From contig DASZMJ010000551.1 of assembly GCA_035551935.1 (NCBI GenBank), positions 1-11,904 of the forward strand: DNA of 11,904 nt. Direction: 5' to 3'. The stretch is from DASZMJ01 sp035551935 (GTDB lineage: Bacteria > Planctomycetota > Planctomycetia > Isosphaerales > Isosphaeraceae). Each line of letters opens with the position of its first letter. The first letter of the stretch is position 1. The notes below the pieces were generated by a model. The model saw only the letters and a program-made list of their open reading frames with translations, had not been told where the DNA came from and did no database searches. Position numbers and translations under genes: made by a program. Below, piece after piece: positions 6,028-11,715 of the stretch.

Positions 6028-7170
6028 TCAAGCGGGTTCGGGCCGCCACAGGTCGAGGGGGATGTCGGTCGCGCCGAGGGTCGCCAGGTCGGCGAGGACC
6101 CGGCCGATCAGGTTCGAGAACTTGAAGCCGTGGCCGCTGCACGGGCTCGCCACGACCACGTCGGCACGCCCCTTCCAGAAGCCGAGCCGGAAGTGCTCGT
6201 CGGCCGCCTCGGTATAGAGGCAGACCTCGGTGTTGATGATCGGGGCCTCGGCCAGCGCCGGGATGTGCCGGCGGAGGAAGTCGCGGACGAGGTCGCGGTA
6301 CTCGTCGCCGATCGCGCGGTCGTCGCCGTCGGGGTCGACCTCGGGTCCCCCGTGCCTCGCGGCCTTGACACCCCCGCCGAGGTGGTCCGGCATCCCGTAG
6401 AAGGCCTCGAGCGGCCCGATCCCCTTGTGGATGAAGACCGGGAACCGGCCGATCGCGAAGGCCGAGGGGTCCTCGGGCCGGAAGTAGAGGACCTGTTGCC
6501 TCGTCGGCCGGAGCGTCGTCGCCAGCTCCGGGAACAGCCGACCGACCCAGGCGCCCGCGGTCACGATGAGGCGGTCGGCGACGATCCGCAGCGTGTCGCC
6601 GACCAGGGTCGGCCGGCCGGCGTCGAGGTCGATGCGTCGGATCGGGAAATTCTCATAGATGGTCGTCTTGTCATTGCCGATCCACCTGGCGAGCTCGGCC
6701 TGGAGTCGGACGATCCGCGCCGCGGCGAGCAGGCCGGCGTCGGGCTCGAAGACGACGTCGTAGGAATCCGGGAGGGTGAAGGCCGGGATCGAGCGGGAGA
6801 ACTCCCATCCTTTCATGAGGCGATGGGGCACGCCGAGGTCGGCCAGGTTGGCGGCGACGCGGGCGACGTAGTCGGACTCGGGCGGGCCGAACGAGACGCC
6901 GCCGGTGCGGACGTAGAGGTTCTGGCCGGCGTCGGCCTCGAGCTCGCGCCAGGCCCGGAAGGCGGCGGGCATGAGGCGGGCATAGTGCGGATCGGCATAC
7001 GAGTGCCTGGTGATCCGTGCCGCGCCGTGCGAGCTGCCGCGGTCGTGGCCGAGGGCGAACTGCTCGACGAGCAGGACCGGCTCGCCCCGCTTCGCCAGGT
7101 GATACGCCGCCGCCGTCCCCATCGCGCCGGCGCCGAGGACGACGTTCTTCCATCGATGTTCTTCGATCAT
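6028..7170 (-). CDS. FAD-dependent amine oxidase, sarcosine/N-methyltryptophan oxidase (SolA/MSOX) family
   Basis: A 380-residue flavoprotein that by family oxidises a secondary amine such as sarcosine or an N-methyl amino acid, yielding formaldehyde and H2O2; the substrate here is not determinable. The N-terminal Rossmann motif is G13-A-G15-A-M-G18, with E36 in LLVEQ for the FAD ribose. The family loop HGAARITRHSYADPHYARL follows. C317 in TEVCLYTEAADEHF matches the cysteine that carries covalent FAD (C315 of monomeric sarcosine oxidase). K269 and H273 in GVKAARH match its O2-activating Lys265 and His269. 'SGHGFKFSNLIG' near the C-terminus is the FAD-closing motif. ATG 7170 is used; a GTG at 7182 would add four residues. 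The neighbour pdxH is 6 bp downstream. Confidence 0.9.
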   Translation of the reverse strand: MIEEHRWKNVVLGAGAMGTAAAYHLAKRGEPVLLVEQFALGHDRGSSHGAARITRHSYADPHYARLMPAAFRAWRELEADAGQNLYVRTGGVSFGPPESDYVARVAANLADLGVPHRLMKGWEFSRSIPAFTLPDSYDVVFEPDAGLLAAARIVRLQAELARWIGNDKTTIYENFPIRRIDLDAGRPTLVGDTLRIVADRLIVTAGAWVGRLFPELATTLRPTRQQVLYFRPEDPSAFAIGRFPVFIHKGIGPLEAFYGMPDHLGGGVKAARHGGPEVDPDGDDRAIGDEYRDLVRDFLRRHIPALAEAPIINTEVCLYTEAADEHFRLGFWKGRADVVVASPCSGHGFKFSNLIGRVLADLATLGATDIPLDLWRPEPA

Positions 7171-7202
7171 TGCCCCGGCCACTTCTTGGTCGACTTGCGC
7201 CT

Positions 7203-7232
7203 AGCCTGCCCCATGCCGACGAGGGCCGTCAA
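7203..7232 (-). promoter_or_regulatory. Possible promoter for the amine oxidase-pdxH pair
   Basis: On the minus strand TTGACG (complement of 7227-7232) matches the -35 box at 5/6. The -10 candidate CAGGCT (complement of 7203-7208), 18 bp away, is poor. It lies in the 149-bp divergent gap, where a promoter for the pair must be if it is not transcribed from further upstream. Confidence 0.22.
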
Positions 7233-7242
7233 GCCCTTGCGA

Positions 7243-7271
7243 TCGACGCGATGCGGCCTCCGGTGTACAGT
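7243..7271 (+). promoter_or_regulatory. Possible promoter for the Uma2-family gene
   Basis: TCGACG (7243-7248) and TACAGT (7266-7271) are 17 bp apart and each matches consensus at 4/6. The site lies about 50 bp before the start codon in the divergent gap. Confidence 0.35.
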
Positions 7272-7319
7272 AGGCGAGAGAGGACGATCGGCGACCGGCC
7301 CGCGGAGGATTGCCCGATC

Positions 7320-8033
7320 ATGAGCGCCCGGATCGAACTCCTTCCCAAGCCCGAGGTCGAGTACCCCGAGACCGACGGTGAGCCCATCGCCGAGAATACG
7401 CTCCAATACCGCTGGATCGTGACCATCCACGGCGGCATCGGGGCGGTCTTCGCAACCGACCCGAATGTCTTCGTCGCCGCGGACCTGTTCTGGTATCCGG
7501 TCGAAGGGGACAACAAGATACGGCTGGCACCGGACACCATGGTCGTCTTCGGCCGCCCCAAGGGGGACCGGGGCTCTTACCTGCAATGGCGTGAGGACGG
7601 CATCGCGCCGCAGGTCGTCTTCGAAGTCCTCTCACCCGGCAACCGGGCCGGCGAGATGCAGCGCAAGTTCGAATTCTATGAGAAGTTCGGCGTCGAGGAA
7701 TACTACATCTATGATCCCGATCGCGTCGTGATGACCGGCTGGCTGCGGGCGGGCGACACCTTCCGGCCGATCCCCGACCTCGACGGCTGGGTCAGTCCCC
7801 GGCTCGGCATCCGGTTCGACCTCAGCGGCGAGGAGCTGGCCATCTTCATGCCCGACGGCCGGCCCTTCCCCACCTTCATGGAGCTCTTCACCCAGCGCGA
7901 CGAGCTGGCCCAGCAGCGCGACGAGCTGGCCCAACAGCGCGACGAGCTGGCCCAACAGCGCGACGAGGCCCTCCGCCGCGCCGAGCGGCTGGCCGAGCGA
8001 CTCCGGGCCCTGGGGATCGACCCGGAGGGATGA
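7320..8033 (+). CDS. Uma2-family (DUF820) putative PD-(D/E)XK endonuclease with C-terminal coiled coil
   Basis: A 237-residue Uma2/DUF820 protein, a family with a restriction-endonuclease fold found in many copies in planctomycetes and cyanobacteria; most members have no proven function. Candidate catalytic residues are D72 in LAPDTMVVFG, E102 in VVFEVLSPGNRAGEMQ, and K116 in QRKFEFYEKFG, followed by the diagnostic GVEEYYIYDPD. Residues about 185-237 form a charged coiled coil with three and a half copies of the heptad QRDELAQ, encoded by a 21-bp tandem repeat. ATG 7320 is preceded by GGAGG (7304-7308); the longer upstream frame overlaps the divergent oxidase gene and is not supported. It appears to be a single-gene unit flanked by 149-bp and 280-bp gaps. 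Confidence 0.88.
   Translation: MSARIELLPKPEVEYPETDGEPIAENTLQYRWIVTIHGGIGAVFATDPNVFVAADLFWYPVEGDNKIRLAPDTMVVFGRPKGDRGSYLQWREDGIAPQVVFEVLSPGNRAGEMQRKFEFYEKFGVEEYYIYDPDRVVMTGWLRAGDTFRPIPDLDGWVSPRLGIRFDLSGEELAIFMPDGRPFPTFMELFTQRDELAQQRDELAQQRDELAQQRDEALRRAERLAERLRALGIDPEG
7893..7967 (+). repeat. 21-bp tandem repeat (QRDELAQ heptads), about 3.6 copies
   Basis: Units start at 7893, 7914, 7935 and 7956 (partial, 12 bp). Units two and three are identical at DNA level and unit one differs only at its last base. Each unit encodes QRDELAQ. The near identity shows recent duplication; an in-frame change of copy number would lengthen or shorten the coiled coil by whole heptads. Confidence 0.97.
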
Positions 8034-8247
8034 GGGCCGCGCGAATCTTGGGAGAAAATGCGGGCATTGCGGGCGAGTATGCGGTATATTCCGGGTAACG
8101 CCAGGTCGGGCCCGTGTTGCCCGATGTCGGTTGCCCCCGCGTGATTTAGGACCTTGCCGCGCCCCAGCGGCTGCGACCCGACTCCCCCCGAGCGACGAGC
8201 CGGGGAGGAACCACATCACGGGCGTCTGTCCGGTTGTTACGCACCCG

Positions 8248-8292
8248 AGCCCGGCCCTTCGCGAGGGCCACCCCCTCGCGAAGGGCCGGGCT
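8248..8292. repeat. Perfect 20-bp palindrome upstream of the membrane-protein gene
   Basis: AGCCCGGCCCTTCGCGAGGG (8248-8267) pairs with its exact complement at 8273-8292 across a 5-nt loop. It lies in the 280-bp gap 8034-8313 and ends 21 bases before the start codon, just ahead of the GAAGG Shine-Dalgarno at 8302-8306, so it would fold in the 5' leader if transcribed. No T-run follows. It is either an attenuator-like leader structure or a dispersed palindromic repeat. The rest of the gap has an AT-rich GGTATATT patch (8083-8090) without a good -35 partner; I see nothing else in it. Confidence 0.92.
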
Positions 8293-8313
8293 GGTCTCCC
8301 CGAAGGCTCACGG

Positions 8314-9918
8314 ATGAGCGACCCCCCTGCCCGACCCCCCAAGGCCCCCTGGCTCGCCCTGGCCGCCGCCCTCTCGCCGGCCCTGGCCGCGGTCTGGCTC
8401 GTGCCAGGCTTCGTCACCCAGGACGGCCCGACGCATCTCTATAATGCACGCATCCTGCTCGCCTCCCTGCGGCCCGGCTCCCCGTTCGACGCCGCCTTCG
8501 CCGTCCATTGGCAACCGCTGCCGAACTGGTCGGGCCACCTCGCCACGATGGCCCTCCTGACGCTCCTGCCGCCGAGGACCGCCGGCCGCCTGATCGACTC
8601 GGCCACCCTGGTCGGCCTGGCCGCCTCGGTGCTCTGGCTCCGCGGGCGAGTCGCCGGGACCCGGGGCCAGACCGCGACGGCCCCGTTGGCGGCCTTGCTC
8701 GCCCTGAACGTCGCCTGGTTGTTCGGCTTCACCAGCTTCCTGATCGGCTCCTGCCTGTTCGCGATCACCCTCGGCCTCTGGTGGTCCTGGCGCGACCGAC
8801 TCGGCCCCACGCGGGCGGCCGGGCTCGGGGTCTGGTTGGTCCTCGGCTACTTCAGCCACCCGATCAGCCTCGCCGCGACCCTCCTCGGCCTCTTCGTCCT
8901 CACCACGACCACCCCCGGCCCGTTCCCAGTCCGCCGCGCCGGCTGGACCGCCGCGGCCCTGGTCCCGCTGGTTCCATTAGGGTTCGTTTATCGAACCTTC
9001 ATGCGCCGCGGCGGTTCGATCGCCCCGGTCTGGGGGCATCTGGTCGATCCGACGTCGCCCGGGTCGTGGCAGTCGCAGCTCGGGTGGGTCGATCCGATCT
9101 CGTTGGGGAGCAAGGTGATCGCGCCGTTCGTCGCGGAGACGTCGCCGTGGTTCGCCTGGCTCGTGCCGGCCCTCTGGCTCGCCGTCGCGCTCGGGATCGA
9201 AACGGTCGGGACGATCCGCCGCCGTCGTCGCGTCGACCCCCTCCGCGGCTGGGGCCTGCTTGCGCTCCTCCTGATCGTCGGCGGCCTCGTCATGCCCGAC
9301 ACGCTCGGCGCGTCCCACGGCAACTACTTGCCGCAACGCGTGGTCCTGCTCGGCCTCCTGGCCCTCGTTCCCTACCTGGAACCGACCATCTCACGCCCTT
9401 GCGGTCGATTGGCGATGACGTCCTTACTCCTCGCCCTGGGCCTCCAATCCGCCTTCGTCTGGGACTACGCCCGCACCTCCGACCGCCTCGTCTCCCCCGT
9501 CCTCCGCGCCGTGCCGGCGATCGGCCGGGGGGACCGCGTGGCCAGCCTCCTGGTCGGCATCCGGGGTCGCTACCGGGCGAACCCCTTACTTCACGTCGAC
9601 AGCCTTCTCGGCCTCGAGGCCGACCCCATCCTCTGGGGCAACTACGAGACCACCCACTATTACTTCCCCGTCCAGGTCCTCCCCGACGCCGCCGGCCCTT
9701 CCGCCTGGGACCTGGAACAGCTCGCCCTCCTCGACTCCCCCGGCGACGCCCCCGCCCGCGCCCGGCTCTGGCGTCGCCTCCTCTCCGCCCACCACGCCCG
9801 CATCGACACCCTCCTCATCCTGGGCCCCACCCCCGACCTCGACCCGATCCACGCCCGATGGTTTCGTCCGGTCTCGAAGGATGGCCCCGTCCGCGTCCTG
9901 AGGCATCGTGAATACTGA
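8314..9918 (+). CDS. Multi-pass membrane protein of unknown function, possibly GT-C-like
   Basis: A 534-residue integral membrane protein. About ten hydrophobic segments are visible, roughly at residues 12-32, 72-86, 95-108, 122-155 (probably two), 168-200, 210-226, 279-300, 312-328, 342-357 and 368-388. A soluble C-terminal domain follows (about 390-534, with GNYETTHYYFPV). The loop after the first segment reads FVTQDGPTHLYNA. An acidic residue (D37) in that loop, as in D-G-P-x-H, is typical of GT-C glycosyltransferases that use lipid-linked sugars, but many planctomycete membrane proteins carry similar motifs without known activity. ATG 8314 has GAAGG 7 bases upstream; the upstream extension to 8131 would read through the palindrome and is rejected. 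No sugar-pathway genes are nearby, so the substrate is unknown. Confidence 0.85.
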   Translation: MSDPPARPPKAPWLALAAALSPALAAVWLVPGFVTQDGPTHLYNARILLASLRPGSPFDAAFAVHWQPLPNWSGHLATMALLTLLPPRTAGRLIDSATLVGLAASVLWLRGRVAGTRGQTATAPLAALLALNVAWLFGFTSFLIGSCLFAITLGLWWSWRDRLGPTRAAGLGVWLVLGYFSHPISLAATLLGLFVLTTTTPGPFPVRRAGWTAAALVPLVPLGFVYRTFMRRGGSIAPVWGHLVDPTSPGSWQSQLGWVDPISLGSKVIAPFVAETSPWFAWLVPALWLAVALGIETVGTIRRRRRVDPLRGWGLLALLLIVGGLVMPDTLGASHGNYLPQRVVLLGLLALVPYLEPTISRPCGRLAMTSLLLALGLQSAFVWDYARTSDRLVSPVLRAVPAIGRGDRVASLLVGIRGRYRANPLLHVDSLLGLEADPILWGNYETTHYYFPVQVLPDAAGPSAWDLEQLALLDSPGDAPARARLWRRLLSAHHARIDTLLILGPTPDLDPIHARWFRPVSKDGPVRVLRHREY

Positions 9919-9959
9919 GGGATTCTTGAGACGTGGAGGCGATGGCCTCCGAGCCGTCG

Positions 9960-9973
9960 AGTGCCAGATAGGG
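9960..9973 (+). repeat. Left copy of a 14-bp inverted repeat
   Basis: AGTGCCAGATAGGG lies 42 bases after the membrane-protein stop and is matched exactly, inverted, at 11011-11024. The two copies enclose the two small unrecognised genes. The match is exact but short, and could be chance in a window this size. Confidence 0.6.
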
Positions 9974-10013
9974 CATGCCCATGATGGCAGAGTGGGCCGG
10001 CGAGTCGGATTTC

Positions 10014-10022
10014 TGATATCAT
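10014..10022 (+). promoter_or_regulatory. Extended -10 promoter for the small membrane-anchored protein
   Basis: TGA followed by TATCAT (10017-10022) forms an extended -10 element; no good -35 is present (TGGGCC at 9993-9998). Transcription would begin near 10029. That argues against the ATG at 10021 as a start and for the GTG at 10084. Confidence 0.4.
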
Positions 10023-10083
10023 GGCGTGTTCTCGGCGGGTCGGACCGCTGAGCTACGGCGCGTCAGCGGCGGAGGGCCTCGCG

Positions 10084-10509
10084 GTGCGGAATCGCAAGCG
10101 ACTGCTGATTGTCCTGCTGCTGCTCGTTGCCGCAGGCGCAGCGTGTTGCCTATGGCCAGGGGGCACGAATTACCCGCCGCTCGGCTCGGTCACTCGGGTC
10201 GTCGTGAAGGCCGGGCTGGACAATGAGCAGGTGCGGGTGATCGACGACCCGGCCAAGGTGCGGCAGTTGGTCGAGTTCGTGGACGGCCACCGGCGCGGCT
10301 GGGGCGGGCTGGACTGGGCCGGCGTCCCCGTGCCCCAGGTGGTCGCAGAGTTCTACGACGGGTCGAAGTTCAAGGGCCATTTCGGGGTCGGGCCGGGCTT
10401 CTTCGAGTGCCAGCGGGAGGGTGACTTCACCTCTAAGCCCTGCCGGGGATGGCAGCAGCGGCGGTTCTTGGAACTTGTCGGCCTACCTGGGTACGAGTTC
10501 CGCAGGTAA
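10084..10509 (+). CDS. Small hypothetical protein with N-terminal membrane anchor or signal peptide
   Basis: I do not recognise this 141-residue protein. GTG 10084 is the likely start because GGAGGG (10071-10076) is 7 bases upstream and the frame upstream overlaps the predicted -10. Residues 2-6 are basic (RNRKR), then residues 7-24 form one hydrophobic segment ending AAGAACC, which could be a signal peptide, an anchor, or a weak lipobox with C21. The mature part has the pattern VTRVVVKAGLDNEQVRVIDD, PAKVRQLVEFVDGHRRGW and a later W-Q-Q-R-R-F-L-E-L-V. Together these suggest a small alpha/beta domain exported from the cytosol. Third codon positions are less GC-biased than in the housekeeping genes. 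It converges on a minus-strand small gene 91 bp away. Confidence 0.7.
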   Translation: MRNRKRLLIVLLLLVAAGAACCLWPGGTNYPPLGSVTRVVVKAGLDNEQVRVIDDPAKVRQLVEFVDGHRRGWGGLDWAGVPVPQVVAEFYDGSKFKGHFGVGPGFFECQREGDFTSKPCRGWQQRRFLELVGLPGYEFRR

Positions 10510-10535
10510 CAAAGACCTGCTGGGGTCCTCGTCTC

Positions 10536-10571
10536 GCCGCGTCAATTGGCGTCCTCCCTATCTGACGCGGC
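10536..10571. terminator. Possible bidirectional terminator between convergent small genes
   Basis: GCCGCGTCA (10536-10544) and TGACGCGGC (10563-10571) form a 9-bp stem with an 18-nt loop in the 91-bp gap between the convergent genes. A second small hairpin, GCAGGT/ACCTGC (10502-10507 with 10515-10520), overlaps the stop codon at 10507-10509. No T-run is present. Confidence 0.35.
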
Positions 10572-10600
10572 TGCCGGGCACCTTGCCGCACGGTCATGCG

Positions 10601-10822
10601 TCAGCGACGACGATTGCCACGAGCCTCCTCGCGGACCGACTTCCAGAGAGACCTCAGTTCGGTATTGCCATGGCGATTGACGCGATATCCCCGAGCGTGG
10701 AGGTCATTGAGCATCTCGAAGTAGTCGGCGTCGGGATTCTCACGCAAATAGGCGACGATCGCGGCGGAGACATCGCCTCGCCGAGGTTTCGACCGTCGAC
10801 TCTCGGATGTTGGGTCGCTCAT
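10601..10822 (-). CDS. Small hypothetical protein, 73 residues
   Basis: I do not recognise this protein but think it real. ATG 10822 is preceded by a well-spaced GGGAG (8 bases before the start). The sequence has the look of a folded small domain: a basic, polar lead (1-16), then AAIVAYLRENPDADYFEML, HARGYRVNRHGNTELRSLW and a basic C-terminus. The pattern 'I..YL..NPDA.......L...GY.V' recalls small helix-turn-helix or winged-helix-like domains, but no DNA-binding claim can be made. Codon use is clearly looser than in the neighbouring housekeeping genes (many T- and A-ending codons such as AAT, CGT, GAT, CAT), which fits foreign origin or low expression. It overlaps longer shadow frames that lack its start signal. 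Confidence 0.55.
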   Translation of the reverse strand: MSDPTSESRRSKPRRGDVSAAIVAYLRENPDADYFEMLNDLHARGYRVNRHGNTELRSLWKSVREEARGNRRR

Positions 10823-11010
10823 CCGGATAGCTCCCGATACCGCCTAACGCCCAGAGACCAGCGGCCCGGTCCCGCCGAGCGAAGTTCTCATGATACCAAA
10901 ACCACAGTCGCGGGCCGTCGTGGCGTCTAGGGTCCACCCTTTCTGAGCCCTGCCACGGGCCCTCGACACGGCCGTATTCGCCGTACCTGGAAAACTCGCC
11001 CACCGAGAGA

Positions 11011-11024
11011 CCCTATCTGGCACT
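11011..11024 (-). repeat. Right copy of a 14-bp inverted repeat
   Basis: CCCTATCTGGCACT is the exact inverted match of 9960-9973. It ends 5 bases before the first REP-like hairpin (11030). Together the copies could be ends of a small mobile or recombined segment of about 1.06 kb; there is no transposase between them and no visible target-site duplication. Confidence 0.6.
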
Positions 11025-11029
11025 GGCGC

Positions 11030-11076
11030 GGCCGGGTGGCTGGGGCCGCAGGCCCAATGCCACTTCGTATTTCTGT
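11030..11076 (-). repeat. REP-like hairpin repeat, copy A
   Basis: A 47-bp unit matching copy B (11232-11279) in inverted orientation, with one base missing from a C-run (positions 11053-11055). It folds as GTGGC...GCCAC outside and GGGGCC...GGCCC inside, around a 3-nt loop, followed by a non-palindromic tail CACTTCGTATTTCTGT. Small size, internal hairpin and high copy identity resemble REP or related dispersed repeats. Confidence 0.85.
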
Positions 11077-11231
11077 ACATTGGGACAGATATGCGCTGCG
11101 TGGTGTCCAAGTTGCGCGGCTCGGGCAGTCCCGGTTGAATCAAAAGTGTTCATGTTTCCAATAAATGTCGAACCCAGGGCCCTTGAAGCCCCGAGACGGC
11201 GACCACTCAGTGGACGTCCTGGACCTCCTGA

Positions 11232-11279
11232 ACAGAAATACGAAGTGGCATTGGGGCCTGCGGCCCCAGCCACCCGGCC
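11232..11279 (+). repeat. REP-like hairpin repeat, copy B
   Basis: A 48-bp unit beginning ACAGAAATACGAAGTGGC; it is the inverted partner of 11030-11076. Here the hairpin TGGGGCC-TGC-GGCCCCA (11252-11268) is perfect. The two tails face each other across 155 bp, as in paired REP (BIME-like) arrangements. Confidence 0.85.
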
Positions 11280-11402
11280 TTCGTCGAAATACGGCCTGGC
11301 GGTCGTCGAGCTCGATCGCCTGGATCGCGGCCGGGCGACGGTCGGGGCGGGGAAGCCCTGAGCGTAGGGCGTGTGCCACGCGCCATCTCCCGACGAGTTC
11401 GA

Positions 11403-11474
11403 GGTCGGGTGGCACGCCCTCCCAGGGCGTGGTCCCCGGCCCGGCCACGCCGTTGCAGGGCGTGCCACCCGACC
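11403..11474. repeat. 18-bp inverted repeat with nested inner repeat
   Basis: GGTCGGGTGGCACGCCCT (11403-11420) and AGGGCGTGCCACCCGACC (11457-11474) are exact complements. A nested GGCGTGG/CCACGCC pair (11426-11432 with 11445-11451) lies in the 36-nt interval, so the whole unit can fold into a long branched or extended hairpin. A related GGCGTGTGCCACGCGCC lies at 11369-11385. Probably a dispersed intergenic repeat; no gene is nearby for it to terminate. Confidence 0.85.
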
Positions 11475-11485
11475 GCATCGGAAGG

Positions 11486-11565
11486 GACCCTCACCCGGCC
11501 CTCTCCCGGGGGGAGAGGGAGAAAGATTGTCCCCCTCTCCCCGGGAGAGGGCCGGGGTGAGGGTC
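11486..11565. repeat. 80-bp compound palindrome (GACCCTCACCCGGCCC type)
   Basis: The left arm from 11486 (GACCCTCACCCGGCCCTCTC) and the right arm ending at 11565 (GAGGGCCGGGGTGAGGGTC) are complementary except for small length differences in G and C runs. They are joined by an AT-containing loop near 11520-11531 (GAAAGATTGT). Each arm also contains its own CCCTCTCC...GGAGAGGG palindrome. This CCCTCACCC-GGCCCTCTCCC type is a widespread intergenic repeat in GC-rich bacteria. Confidence 0.9.
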
Positions 11566-11715
11566 TGCGGCGGGAAATCGCCATTTCTCCCGGAATTCGG
11601 TTATAACGCCGCCCGGTTTTAGCGAGCTTATAGCGTGATGACGTCGAATCGCGGGCGACACCGTCGCCGCCCGCGAGCCGAGCCGCCGATGTCTCGCAAC
11701 CGGGAGTGTCCGACG

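Larger units (their letters stand above)
10823..11715. other. 893-bp region without a convincing gene, rich in palindromic repeats
   Basis: Open frames here (for example minus 10844-11143 and minus 11207-11839) run through repeats, lack Shine-Dalgarno sites and show no protein-like conservation pattern. The region holds the right copy of the 14-bp inverted repeat, an inverted pair of about 47-bp hairpin repeats, an 18-bp inverted repeat and an 80-bp compound palindrome, each listed separately. Positions 11080-11230 between the hairpin pair and 10840-11010 show nothing I can name. The last 130 bases before the 11716 start contain AT-rich patches (GTTATAAC at 11600-11607, CTTATAGC at 11627-11634), which may hold a promoter but show no paired boxes. 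Confidence 0.6.

Noticed and set aside
7017..7319. N-terminal extension of the Uma2-family gene
   Set aside because: It overlaps the divergent oxidase gene, has low-complexity Arg/Ala content, and ATG 7320 has a proper GGAGG site.
5341..7323. 660-residue + strand frame opposite pdxH and the amine oxidase
   Set aside because: Antisense shadow; both minus-strand genes have complete family motifs while this frame has none.
8131..8313. N-terminal extension of the membrane protein from a TTG codon
   Set aside because: It would translate the 20-bp palindrome and gives a composition unlike a membrane-protein start; ATG 8314 has its own ribosome-binding site.
10740..11143. Overlapping minus-strand frames upstream of the 73-residue gene
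   Set aside because: No start signals; one runs through REP-like copy A. A faint 'GPRLWFWYHENF' pattern was noticed but is too short to call a gene remnant.
11362..11570. CRISPR array suspected from repeated motifs
   Set aside because: The repeats are inverted palindromes of different families, not regularly spaced direct repeats with unique spacers, and no cas gene is present.
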